A stretch of 64,000 nucleotides of DNA from Stachybotrys elegans. Lineage: Eukaryota; Ascomycota; Sordariomycetes; Hypocreales; Stachybotryaceae. Location: positions 1,240,001 through 1,304,000 of the forward strand of contig JAGPNK010000005.1 in assembly GCA_020746835.1 (NCBI GenBank), given 5' to 3'. The notes under the pieces are model-generated. The model had not been told where the DNA came from. It was given only the letters and a program-made list of their open reading frames with translations, and did not search any database. Shown here in pieces: positions 1-9,333 of the stretch. Both the position numbers and the translations under genes were made by a program. Each line of letters begins with the position of its first letter. Within the stretch, counting starts at the first letter, position 1.

Positions 1-435
1 TGGATAGGGCCAGGAAAAATCACTGGCCACTCAACCGAAGGGTTCGCCCCTGATCAACAGGCCAGGGCTGGGGAAAGTGTTTGCAGAAGCGCGGCAAGGC
101 TGGTAAATGAAGCTGCGCGGACCCTGGTATTGTCACAGTCACAAACTTGATAAGACGCGGCTCATCCTTATTTCGACAATGTGCATAGGTATCCACCACG
201 TATGTAGGTAGCTTGCTCCCAGTGCTCATATAGAGCGTTCGGTCCTGTCTGATGGATGCAACGCCAGAATGTGCCGAAGATGAACACGCTCTGGCTTGTA
301 GCGAGGGCACGAATAGCCCTGGTAAAAGAAAACGCATCATTTGAAAAATAAGGACAAAGACGTTGGCCTTGCCTTGCTGACAAGCACAGTAATAAAGCTC
401 CTGGGAACGGAACTTGGACGTTTTTTGATAAGTAG

Positions 436-443
436 TCACGTGA
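436..443. promoter_or_regulatory. TCACGTGA palindrome (E-box type), copy 1
   Basis: A perfect 8-bp palindrome containing CACGTG, the core bound by bHLH proteins of the Cbf1 type. It lies 352 bp upstream of the ATG at 795. Binding is inferred from the motif alone. Confidence 0.4.
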
Positions 444-538
444 AGCCGACTGGAGTCGCCGAAAATGGCTGGCCTTGGTTGTTGTACCAATTTAGTACCC
501 TTTTCCTCTCCTTGCACACGCTCTACACCAAATCCGCG

Positions 539-546
539 TCACGTGA
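539..546. promoter_or_regulatory. TCACGTGA palindrome (E-box type), copy 2
   Basis: An identical second copy 103 bp downstream of the first and about 250 bp before the ATG at 795. Two exact copies in one short promoter are more suggestive than one, but function is inferred. Confidence 0.4.
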
Positions 547-794
547 TAAGGAGACAGACTATCGCGAACCTGAAGAAAAAAAACAACGGCCACGCCGGTG
601 ATTGTCAATCGACAGATGCCTCAATAAACCCGTACATCGGGTGAAGATCGCCGAAAACATCGTCACCAGGATCGGACTGGCGACCTGGCTTGCCTGTATG
701 TAGCTTGTCCCTCTTGCATCGCGTCAAGGGCTTCTACTGGGAGCCTCCGCGCATCAACGACCACCAGGTAGACATCAGCCAAAACTAACTACAG

Positions 795-3725
795 ATGCAG
801 ACCGTGGCGCCGATTCATCTTGTCTCGAAGCGTGAAGGGCACCTCGATCGCTGGCGAGGTGGACCGCGGGGCATGAATCAACCGGCTGCCTACACGCCCC
901 TTGAATCGCTCTTCTTATTCCAGTCGCTACTCGTTCATGGCGTAGACCCGGGGGCCTTCGCCCGCATATCGGAGCTCCTCAAGGGCAATGCCCTCATCAA
1001 GTCCGGCGATACCTACGATCCGGCGCGACTGAGTCCGGAGGCGCTGCAGCACCTGTTCCTGCTGCTGCTGCGGGATGAGCTGAGGGGCGACCTCGACCGA
1101 ACCGAAGCCAGCGATACGACGGCATCTCCTGCATCTCGAAAACGAAAGATCGGCAGCCCGCCTTTGCCGACCCTCAAAGATGTCTACGACAACGTCGAGA
1201 AGGTCCCCATACTAGTCGACCGCCTGTATTCGCGATACCGCGACCATGTTGTTAAGCAAATCCGCGACGATGAGGAACGATTCGAGGCTGTCCAGAAGCA
1301 CATACAGGTTCTGGAGCGCGGCGAAAGGGAGCGCATGGCTAGAGTCGCGAGCCAGAACGCTGCTTCGCCCATCGCTCCACGGGAGCCTAAACAGTCGCCA
1401 GTAGTGCCGAGCGGGCCCAAGCCATCGCCTGGCACAGCGCATGCGACACCAACTCCGATTCCACGACCGCCAGTCACCATCACGCCGGTTCCGCCTCCGA
1501 GACCCCCTGTTTCTTCGACGCATATTGCGGCATCCAAGGTCGCACTGCCAGCTTATACGCCCACCGGAAACACGCCCATACGGCCCTCACCCTCACCACA
1601 GCCTCCTCAGGCTGTCACTCATCCGCCCCCTCAAGGATCTCCTCCGGTTTTGCAAGCTCCTACTGCGGTGCCGCCGCCAAGCTCAGCGCAACGTGTTCTT
1701 CAGCCTCCATCGCAGGTTCCACGGCCACCCATCACGCCACGGCCAGAACCTAGTGTACAGAGCAAGGAGCCGACACCAACTCCTCAACCAGCGACGCCAA
1801 CCCCTTCTGCTCTAAAGTGGGAGAAGCAATACAAGCCTATCCAAGCTGGCCAATCTCCAGCGGCCTCTGCATCACCAGCTCCTCCTCCCAAAGCTGTGCT
1901 TCATCAGAGGACTCCACAGCCGCAACCACCTCAGCGGTCTCAGCAAACTCCCCAACCGCGGCCTCATCCCCCACATCCGCCTCCACATGCCGGACCTCAT
2001 CATCCTCCCCAGACCCCGGAGGTATCCTCACAGCCCCAGACACCGCAAGGGCGCTCTACGGGTAAGCCAGTCCTTGTTCCACCTCAAGGGGGCGGCAACT
2101 TGGCACCTCCGCTGCAGCCAGGTCAATCTCGTCCACCCGGGACGCCTATTGCGGCACCACCTCGCCCAACCTCGACTACGCCTATTCCTCCGCCAACTCG
2201 GCCTATCCAGCCACAACAGACTCAACCTGTACCTCCGCCATCACAACAAGCTCAGAGACCCATCGCTTCCGCTTCCCCAGTGGTGCCTCCCGGCAATGCT
2301 ACTCCAATAGCACCTCAGCGATGGACTCAGCCGCAGACCCAGCATCATCCCTCTCAGCCAACCACCCCCGCGTCCTCAGCTGCACCGACAGCCCAGAAGG
2401 ACAAGCCATACCAGTCTCCTTATATCCCCCGTCCTCCTATACCGGAACATATGATCCGCCACGCAACCAATACGCCCATTGCTGCCAAGAGGACCGCTTC
2501 TCTAGCGATGCCTCAGACTCCCGCTCCGGCCACACCTGGGTCGGTTACCAGTGGTTTCGGGACTAAATGGGCGACACAATCTACGCCATCGACCCCGGGT
2601 CCCTTGAACATCGAACCCGAGAGCCCGGCTTTTGAGCCAGTCAGTCCTCCTCAGCGTCAGCTCCCTCTATCACGCGAGACTCCAAAGCGCCCGCTTAAAG
2701 AAGAGAAATCCGTACCCAAACCCTCTCAAAAACTGGAAGTCTTGGTGCCGAAGGCTGGTCGTGGTAGGCCGCCCCGTAGCACACAGAAGAGCCGAGGAGG
2801 GAGCGCCACGCCTTCGTATTCTGGAGAAAGGAGGAGCCAGTCAGTCACTTCGCAGACGGACGAGCTGTCTCTCGATACTCCAATCGGAATGGCCAAGGTC
2901 AAGGCCGAAGAAGCAACTCCACGACCGCGTGACGAGACCGGTGATACGACCGCTGATGAGAGCATGCCAGGCCGATCTCATATGGTGACTCCAAGCAGCG
3001 TTGCCCGCATTCTTAAACGTAAGCGGCAGGAGACTCCTCTGGAAGTACCGTCCCCTCCAGCGCATGTTCTTTGGACCCGCGGCTTCACCAAGGTGTCTTC
3101 CTCTGCCCTTGACCAAATCTCCAGCCATCGCGACGCCAATATGTTCGCAACGGCGCTGCGGGAGAAGGACGCGCCTGGGTATCGGTCTATCGTGTTGCAA
3201 CCTCAAGACATAACGTCTATCCGGTCAGCTATCAAGCAAGGTAACAAGGCCGCTGTGCAAGCCGCCGCGAGCCTTCCAGGTGGTGACCCCGGCACAGCCA
3301 GCGTATGGCTGCCAGTCTCGGAGGACTTGGTTCCCCCTCGAGGTATCATCAACAGCGCACAGCTCGAGCGAGAGCTTGTGCACATGTTCTGCAATGCTAT
3401 CATGTACAACTTTGATCCCTATCGTGGTCCTGGTCCAGCGTTCATCAAGCGCTCGCAGAACGATCAGGAGGAAGTTGTTGGCTACCGCCTCGATGAGAAC
3501 GGCATTGTCAAGAATACGCAGAGCATGTTTCTCGAGGTGGAGAAGCTTCTGGGCGACTTGCGGAGCGCGGAGAAGGAGCGCAGTGCACCGCCACCATCAG
3601 CGACTCGTCTGACTAGTGTAGCTACGCCCGCCGACGACACGCAAGATGACGAGGATGAGCTGGCTGGTGAGCCCGATAGTGTAACCGGGACTGTTAAGAG
3701 GAGACGCGTCACCACCAGGGGTTAG
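795..3725 (+). CDS. BRD8/Bdc1-like bromodomain protein, probable NuA4 subunit
   Basis: A single open exon encodes 976 residues. An N-terminal helical segment (about residues 28-75) resembles the SANT-like start of BRD8. A very long Pro/Gln/Ser/Thr-rich region (about 190-640) follows, and then a C-terminal bromodomain-like block (about 755-930). Asn872 in the MYNFDPY stretch sits where bromodomains place the Asn that reads acetyl-lysine. BRD8 and fission yeast Bdc1 are subunits of the NuA4/TIP60 acetyltransferase, so a nuclear chromatin role is likely by homology. Basic tracts near 3020 and at the C-terminus (KRRR) could be nuclear signals. A second in-frame ATG at 873 opens directly into the conserved N-terminal segment and could be the real start. 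The disordered middle should diverge quickly between species. Confidence 0.75.
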   Translation: MQTVAPIHLVSKREGHLDRWRGGPRGMNQPAAYTPLESLFLFQSLLVHGVDPGAFARISELLKGNALIKSGDTYDPARLSPEALQHLFLLLLRDELRGDLDRTEASDTTASPASRKRKIGSPPLPTLKDVYDNVEKVPILVDRLYSRYRDHVVKQIRDDEERFEAVQKHIQVLERGERERMARVASQNAASPIAPREPKQSPVVPSGPKPSPGTAHATPTPIPRPPVTITPVPPPRPPVSSTHIAASKVALPAYTPTGNTPIRPSPSPQPPQAVTHPPPQGSPPVLQAPTAVPPPSSAQRVLQPPSQVPRPPITPRPEPSVQSKEPTPTPQPATPTPSALKWEKQYKPIQAGQSPAASASPAPPPKAVLHQRTPQPQPPQRSQQTPQPRPHPPHPPPHAGPHHPPQTPEVSSQPQTPQGRSTGKPVLVPPQGGGNLAPPLQPGQSRPPGTPIAAPPRPTSTTPIPPPTRPIQPQQTQPVPPPSQQAQRPIASASPVVPPGNATPIAPQRWTQPQTQHHPSQPTTPASSAAPTAQKDKPYQSPYIPRPPIPEHMIRHATNTPIAAKRTASLAMPQTPAPATPGSVTSGFGTKWATQSTPSTPGPLNIEPESPAFEPVSPPQRQLPLSRETPKRPLKEEKSVPKPSQKLEVLVPKAGRGRPPRSTQKSRGGSATPSYSGERRSQSVTSQTDELSLDTPIGMAKVKAEEATPRPRDETGDTTADESMPGRSHMVTPSSVARILKRKRQETPLEVPSPPAHVLWTRGFTKVSSSALDQISSHRDANMFATALREKDAPGYRSIVLQPQDITSIRSAIKQGNKAAVQAAASLPGGDPGTASVWLPVSEDLVPPRGIINSAQLERELVHMFCNAIMYNFDPYRGPGPAFIKRSQNDQEEVVGYRLDENGIVKNTQSMFLEVEKLLGDLRSAEKERSAPPPSATRLTSVATPADDTQDDEDELAGEPDSVTGTVKRRRVTTRG

Positions 3726-4012
3726 AGACTACCATTGTCATTTGCGCGAGTTCGGGAGCAAGCACGGTTTGATCAGGGGCATGGCGTTTAGTTCTTGGAC
3801 TGCCCCCAGTTTGTTTAACCTAGCATTTGGAACTATGGAAATATGAATTACTATGCCATACACGGCTGCCTGCGGGAGCTGACCTGATGGTCCCCAAAAG
3901 AAAGTCTCTCCTCGGAAGCATTCGTACTCCGTCCTTTGTTCCCATGGCTCCCTCGCCATGCCGATATCCCAACAGCAAAGATGCATAAGCAACGCCTAAC
4001 TTCTGTTTCTAT

Positions 4013-5555
4013 TTACTCCATTGTAGCTACCCCATGTGACGAGCTTGATCTGTTACTCAACCCCCCGGCCTTCTTTGGTTCTCTCTCGGTATTCTCGACC
4101 AGCGTCTTCCGCGGCCAGTCGGGGCAGATATCAATATTTTCCCGGGGAAATACCACTCCAGGAATAGGAAAATGATGTAGTCAATGACGACACACAGGCA
4201 AAAGAGCTTACCCGCCCACACACCACAGCCATAGTAGCGTTTCAAGCGGTCAATGAGAGCGAAGTTGCGGACGCGGCTCGCGTCGTAGCCACTAGTATCA
4301 AGCCCGTAGAACTCATCCTCGCTGATTGTGCCGGTGATTCCGTCGTATACGCGCTCGGTGCGCATGGCGACGTTGGCCCACGAGTACATCCGTTTTACCT
4401 GGTCGTGGAATTTCTCGGTGCGGATCTTGCCAGCTCGCATGGCTGTGATGGCCTTGCCTGTGGCGATGACGAGATCGTCCTCTTCGGGCTTGGCAAAGGT
4501 TGTCATGTGGGATGGCAGAACTTCCGGGATGCCGCCGACCTGGGTGCAGACGATGTAAAGGCCACAGCTTGCTGCCTCGACAATGACTGTGCCGAACGCT
4601 TCGGTCAGAGATGGGTGAAGGTAGATGTGGCCGCGAGTCATCACATCGCGTACTTCCTCGTGGCGGATCGAACCTAGCAGCTCCACGCGGTCCTGGAGGA
4701 CGTTGGTCTCGATCATCTGCTCGAGATCGATAGACTTGGGGCCTGATCCGGCAATTATGAAGCGAGTGTTTGGATGTTCTTCAAGGATCCTGGGAATTGC
4801 GGCGGTAAGAAGATCCGTGCCCTTGTTGTAGAATAATCTGGAGATGACGACGATGGTGAGAGTGTCACGGGGACCCAGGCGTTGAGGCGAATGATCAGGG
4901 CCTGCTTGGTTCGCTGGATAATTGCGAGGCCGGAAGTTTTCGGCCACTACAGCATTGGGGATGACGGAGACCATGAGAGGGTCCAAGGAGGCTCGGAGAA
5001 CTGTGTTCTCTTTGCTGGGGGTGGGGAGGGCTTGGTCAATAAGGAGAGCTCAAATCAAGGCGGCTAGACTCACCAGGTATGGCTGACGCATATGCTATGA
5101 TCAACATCACTGAGAATGAACTTGAGCAGCTTGTTGGTCAAGATACTGGCAGCGTCCGCAAAGCCGAAGAGCGAATGATCAGTGAAGACGGTCCTCAGAC
5201 CCATGGTCCTTGCATGCAGAATGGCCTCGTGGCACATGCTGCTGAGACTGGCATGGCCGTGGACAATCTCAATGCGCTCCCGGATGCAGATATTCCTGAA
5301 GACAGGAAAGAAGGAAAATACGGTTGGGAACGTGGTCTGGCGGTAGATGATGAAGAAGGGCACGTGGTAGACCTTGAGCCCATTGTTGAGATAGCGGACG
5401 CCCTTGCGATCATCGTAGGCGTGCGTAATGACAATGACCTTGTGGCCGCGGTCTATCAGCTTGTTGGAGACTTGGTAGATGTGCGATTCGACGCCGCCTG
5501 GTTGTGGGAAGAAGAAGTCGCTTACCATGGCGATGCTGTATGTGCGGCGCGCCAT
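4013..5555 (-). CDS. gpi3: GPI3/PIG-A, GlcNAc transferase of GPI-anchor synthesis (apparent frameshift)
   Basis: Catalytic subunit of the ER enzyme that moves GlcNAc from UDP-GlcNAc to phosphatidylinositol, the first step of GPI-anchor synthesis. Exon 1 is 5074-5555; a 59-nt intron (5015-5073) joins exon 2 from 5014 downwards. The start [20 protein letters not shown] is typical of the family. The retaining GT4 glycosyltransferase motif E-x7-E is visible in EAFGTVIVE, and a single membrane span ([18 protein letters not shown]) lies near the C-terminus. After EWYFP the frame read straight on gives an unrelated tail ending at 4057. A one-base change around the C4/G3 run at 4141-4147 restores a tail of family type ([12 protein letters not shown]) ending at a TAA at 4013-4015. 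This is either a sequence error or a real C-terminal frameshift. The gene is divergent from dbp6. Confidence 0.85.
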
Positions 5556-5987
5556 GGTGTCGGTGATGTGAGCACCGCGTACGTATCCTTTCTTTGGTGA
5601 GATGCGAGTGACGGCACCGGTGCACTCTATGCAGTTTCTGCCCTCATATTGATGATGACTTTTCTCCTCGTCGAATCATTTCACGGTGCTCGATGAGACC
5701 TCACGGCTTCTTCCAATGGTGGATGCAACATGGAACATGTAACATGTGGTACGTAGTACATCCCTTATTACTAGGTATGGCCAATAATGTGGCAGCTTGC
5801 TCTTGACTGACCTACTTACTATGATGCAAGCGATAACTAGGGCGGTGGCGGCCGGCAGAACTGCGATAAGATCTTGGTCGCCAAAATTTTGGGACATCAA
5901 CGCCGACGAATTGCGACACCCCTCCTAGTGACCTGAAGTTCATTGCGACATCTCGTTGCACCACGGGAGGCAATTGGCTCAGTCAAC
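5556..5987. promoter_or_regulatory. Divergent promoter between gpi3 and dbp6
   Basis: This 432-bp space separates the two start codons and holds no supported gene. It contains three tandem 7-nt units (AACATGG, AACATGT, AACATGT) at 5727-5747, followed by the palindromic GTACGTAGTAC. Nothing else is recognised. Confidence 0.5.
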
Positions 5988-8786
5988 ATGTATGAGCGAT
6001 ACATACCCCCGCCAAAGGGCCAGAAACCCCCCAAGCCCGTCGTCTCAGATGTTCCAGACGAACCAGAACACGAGCCCCAACCCGAGGTGATTCCTGCGCC
6101 CCAAGAGCCGCAGGTGTCGGCACCCAGCAATGATGGGTTTAGCTACTCTCGATATATCCCAGGCGCCACTTCTGCAGCCCCCAAAAAGGTTAAAGTCATC
6201 TCCGGCTCGATACAGCGCTTCGACGAAGAACCAAGCCCACCGAGACCAAAACGTAAACACGACACCATGGTGGAAGCGCAGGAGTCGGCACAGATCGACA
6301 CAAAAAAGTCAAAGAAATCGAAGAAGGACACGGCAACCGAACAGCTGGATGATAAAGATATCTCGGAGCTGCATGTGCAGGAGGCAACTGATATCGACGC
6401 GACCCTCTCGAGCTCTCGGAAGAAGGATAAGAAGGACAAGAAAAAGAGCAAAAGGTCCAAGTCAATAGACGCAGAGGACTCTCTTCAAAGCAGCACTGTT
6501 ACAGAAGAGGCCCTCGGAAGTAAAGATCAGGACATGGAACAGAATGGAGACGTCGAATCAGAGCCTGAACCGAAGCGCAAGAAGGATAAAAAGGAAAAGA
6601 AGAGCAAAAAGTCCAAGAAGGGGCTCGAACCGGTAGATGCTGCGACAGTCACCGGAAACGAGGAGGGCGATGTTGAAATGGAAGATCAGCCAGAGCCGTC
6701 GGCAAACCAAGAGCCCCTGGCCGATATTGACATGGCTGACGACAATGTGGATGACAAAACCGTCAAGAGGAAAAGGGAGAAGAAGAAGGCCCCGGGATCA
6801 GTGGAACCAGAAGTCGAGGAGGAAGAGGAGGATAGCCGGCACAAGGCTGTGCTTGAGCGAAAAGCCAAGTCATTGAAGCTGGCAGAAGCTATCCGAGACA
6901 CCAAAGAACCCAGCCCTGAAGCCGAAGAGGAAGAATCCCACGGGCTTGAACCTTTGCCGCAACCCGAGCAGACCGCTCCCGATACCTCGAAACCATCCTA
7001 CGACACTCTCCCAAGCTGGCTATCCTCCCCCATACGTGTTCCACAGGAAACCAAAGTGCCTTTTACTGAACTCGGCATCCTCCCTAAAGCTGCGCGCGTC
7101 CTGGAGGAGAAGGGATACAAGGAAGCCTTTGCTGTCCAGACCGCTGCCATCCCATTGCTGCTACCGAGCAGCAAGCACCGCGCAGGCGATCTTCTCATTT
7201 CGGCAGCCACAGGTTCAGGCAAAACTCTGGCCTATGCTCTGCCAGTAGTGCGGGATCTGAGCCAGGGCCAAGTGACGAGGCTCCGCGCGCTCGTAGTTCT
7301 GCCTACGCGTGAGCTGGTGAAGCAGGCGCAGGAAGTTTTCGAGCTCTGCGCCAAGGCCTTTGAAGGTGGCGAGCGTAAGCGCGTTCGCGTGGGCATATCC
7401 ATCGGAAGCCAAGCGCTGAAGTACGAGCAAGAAACGCTCATGGACAGCGAGTCCCGATATGATCCCGAGGAGTACATGAGGATACAAGATGAGAAGCGCA
7501 TAGCGTTTGGGGTTGCCGACTCTACCACCCTTACTTCGGATGATGATTTGGCGCAGGACGCAGATCCCAGGCTCGGCAGATGGAAAGGTGAAGTTGTCGA
7601 CTTCACATCCAAAGTCGACGTGCTGATATGCACTCCCGGTCGTCTCGTTGAGCACATGGAGCAGACGCCCGGCTTCAACCTCGACTATGTCCGCTGGCTC
7701 GTCGTCGACGAGGCCGACAAGCTGCTCGCGCAAAGCTTCCAGGGCTGGCTAGAGATAGTCATGGACAGGTTCCGCGTCACCAAGTTCGGCGCCCGCGACT
7801 TTCCCGACATGGCCTTGTCCGGGGTTCGCAAGGTGATTCTCAGCGCCACTCTGACGAGAGATCTCAGCCTCTTGGGCCAGCTCTCGCTGCGTCGGCCTCA
7901 GCTGATCGTGCTGGACAGGGACGACGATGCCCGTGTGGCGGAGCACACGCTGCCGGCGACCCTGAGGGAGTTTGCCGTGCGTGTCCATGATGCTAACCTG
8001 AAGCCGCTGTATCTCTTGGACCTCCTCCGCAGTTCGGACATGTCGTCTGGGCCTGCGGATGGTGAAGCCAAACCCGGTCCCAAGGCAGACGAGAATTCCT
8101 CGGGATCGGACAGCAGCTCGGATACATCATCCAGCGAGTCCGATTCATCAGACTCCGACTCCGCCTCAGACTCCTCAGATTCTGGCTCTTCCGACTCTGA
8201 TTCCGACTCTGACTCTGACTCCGATTCTTCCGACTCAGAGACAGGCTCTGATGGCTCGGCGCCTCGGACGAAATCGCAAGTTCCCGTGGCTCTCATCTTC
8301 ACCAAGTCCAACGAATCCGCGCTCCGCCTCTCCCGACTCCTGACTCTGCTCGACGTATCCCTCTCCAGCCACATCAGCACTCTCACATCCACCACGCCCT
8401 CGCACATCCGCCGCAAGACTCTCCGCGCATTCACAACGCCCGATTCGCCCGTGCGCCTCATCATCGCCTCTGATCTAGTGGCCCGCGGTATCGACCTCCC
8501 CAAGCTCGACCACGTCGTCAACTACGACTTGCCTCCCAGCGTCGCCGGCTACGTTCACCGCGTGGGACGTACGGCTCGAGCAGGCAGGTCCGGTTCCGCG
8601 TGGACCCTCGTCGCTGACGACGAGAGCGGTTGGTTCTGGGGCAAGATCGCCAAGGGCTCTGGTGTGCGTCGTGCGCAGAAGGTAGAGAGGACAAGGATAG
8701 AGGAGATGGCAGAGGACCGCGTTGAGCTGTACGAGGCTGCCTTGGAAAAGCTGGGACGGGAGGCGCATGATATGAGAAGACGATAG
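5988..8786 (+). CDS. dbp6: DEAD-box RNA helicase Dbp6, 60S ribosome assembly
   Basis: An intronless gene of 932 residues starting at the ATG at 5988 (MYERYIPPPKG). The open frame extends upstream to 5943 but without an ATG. Residues 1-360 are a Lys/Glu-rich tail with repeated KKDKK clusters of nucleolar type. Then come the helicase motifs: I (AATGSGKT, about 406), Ia (PTRELVKQ), Ib (TPGR), II (DEAD at 574-577), III (SAT, about 619), V (ARGID) and VI (HRVGRTARAG, about 857). Yeast Dbp6 acts in early 60S assembly in the nucleolus, and that role is inferred here. The unusual feature is a Ser/Asp-rich stretch at about 704-756 placed between the two RecA lobes. A second insert, about residues 490-540 between motifs Ia and Ib, is consistent with this divergent DEAD-box family. 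Confidence 0.88.
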   Translation: MYERYIPPPKGQKPPKPVVSDVPDEPEHEPQPEVIPAPQEPQVSAPSNDGFSYSRYIPGATSAAPKKVKVISGSIQRFDEEPSPPRPKRKHDTMVEAQESAQIDTKKSKKSKKDTATEQLDDKDISELHVQEATDIDATLSSSRKKDKKDKKKSKRSKSIDAEDSLQSSTVTEEALGSKDQDMEQNGDVESEPEPKRKKDKKEKKSKKSKKGLEPVDAATVTGNEEGDVEMEDQPEPSANQEPLADIDMADDNVDDKTVKRKREKKKAPGSVEPEVEEEEEDSRHKAVLERKAKSLKLAEAIRDTKEPSPEAEEEESHGLEPLPQPEQTAPDTSKPSYDTLPSWLSSPIRVPQETKVPFTELGILPKAARVLEEKGYKEAFAVQTAAIPLLLPSSKHRAGDLLISAATGSGKTLAYALPVVRDLSQGQVTRLRALVVLPTRELVKQAQEVFELCAKAFEGGERKRVRVGISIGSQALKYEQETLMDSESRYDPEEYMRIQDEKRIAFGVADSTTLTSDDDLAQDADPRLGRWKGEVVDFTSKVDVLICTPGRLVEHMEQTPGFNLDYVRWLVVDEADKLLAQSFQGWLEIVMDRFRVTKFGARDFPDMALSGVRKVILSATLTRDLSLLGQLSLRRPQLIVLDRDDDARVAEHTLPATLREFAVRVHDANLKPLYLLDLLRSSDMSSGPADGEAKPGPKADENSSGSDSSSDTSSSESDSSDSDSASDSSDSGSSDSDSDSDSDSDSSDSETGSDGSAPRTKSQVPVALIFTKSNESALRLSRLLTLLDVSLSSHISTLTSTTPSHIRRKTLRAFTTPDSPVRLIIASDLVARGIDLPKLDHVVNYDLPPSVAGYVHRVGRTARAGRSGSAWTLVADDESGWFWGKIAKGSGVRRAQKVERTRIEEMAEDRVELYEAALEKLGREAHDMRRR

Positions 8787-9333
8787 ATGGTACTGGAGGT
8801 CGTAATAAAGAAGTTAATATAAAAGGACTTGATATACTGCATTACCGGGGATCCAAACACGGCTTTCGACCATTACGAGGAGAGTCCAAACAAAGGGGAA
8901 GGATTTGATGCTAGAAGTCGCAACTATGTTGATGTGGTCCTTACAACACATCACGTTGATATGCTTCTGATGCCAGAAAAGTTCAATACAGCGAGTGAAA
9001 CAGCAATAATACATAGTAAACACACCCCTCCTTGCATCTGCCATCTCCCTCCACCGCGCACTCACTCCATACAATCGACAATAGCACTTGACAAACGGCG
9101 CGTTTACAAGCCCGCAGAATACACAGAGACCACATAACTAGGAGTTCCAAGAAATACAAAGGAAAATTCCCTCAATCAAATATTGAGCGGAAGTAGTGAG
9201 CGGAATGGTGCCAACCGTGAAACTCACATCCCATACTTCTCTCCTCTCGTCGAACGGTCAGTTGGCGAAAACAAAGCCGACAAAATCAGTACACCCCCTC
9301 GTCAAGCTGCAATCTCAACCCAACAACACGAGC
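8787..9333. other. Convergent 3' intergenic space
   Basis: This 547-bp space lies between the stop codons of dbp6 and the C2H2-like gene. It is moderately AT-rich, with AATAAA-like sequences shortly after the dbp6 stop (around 8802). No gene, RNA or repeat is recognised. Confidence 0.5.

Larger units (their letters stand above)
1..794 (+). promoter_or_regulatory. Upstream region of the BRD8-like gene, with leader intron
   Basis: No protein gene is convincing here; the open frames on both strands have no family resemblance. Two identical 8-bp palindromes TCACGTGA lie at 436-443 and 539-546. Just before the ATG at 795 there is a branch-like CTAAC (785-789) and an acceptor ACAG ending at 794. 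A GTATGT donor at 696 would make a 99-nt intron in the leader. The intron is inferred from splice signals only, so an upstream coding exon cannot be excluded. Confidence 0.5.

Noticed and set aside
20..517. 165-codon minus-strand open frame at the left edge
   Set aside because: No family resemblance and it covers the paired TCACGTGA sites; looks like promoter DNA.
5079..5600. 173-codon plus-strand open frame over gpi3 exon 1
   Set aside because: Antisense of a conserved glycosyltransferase exon.
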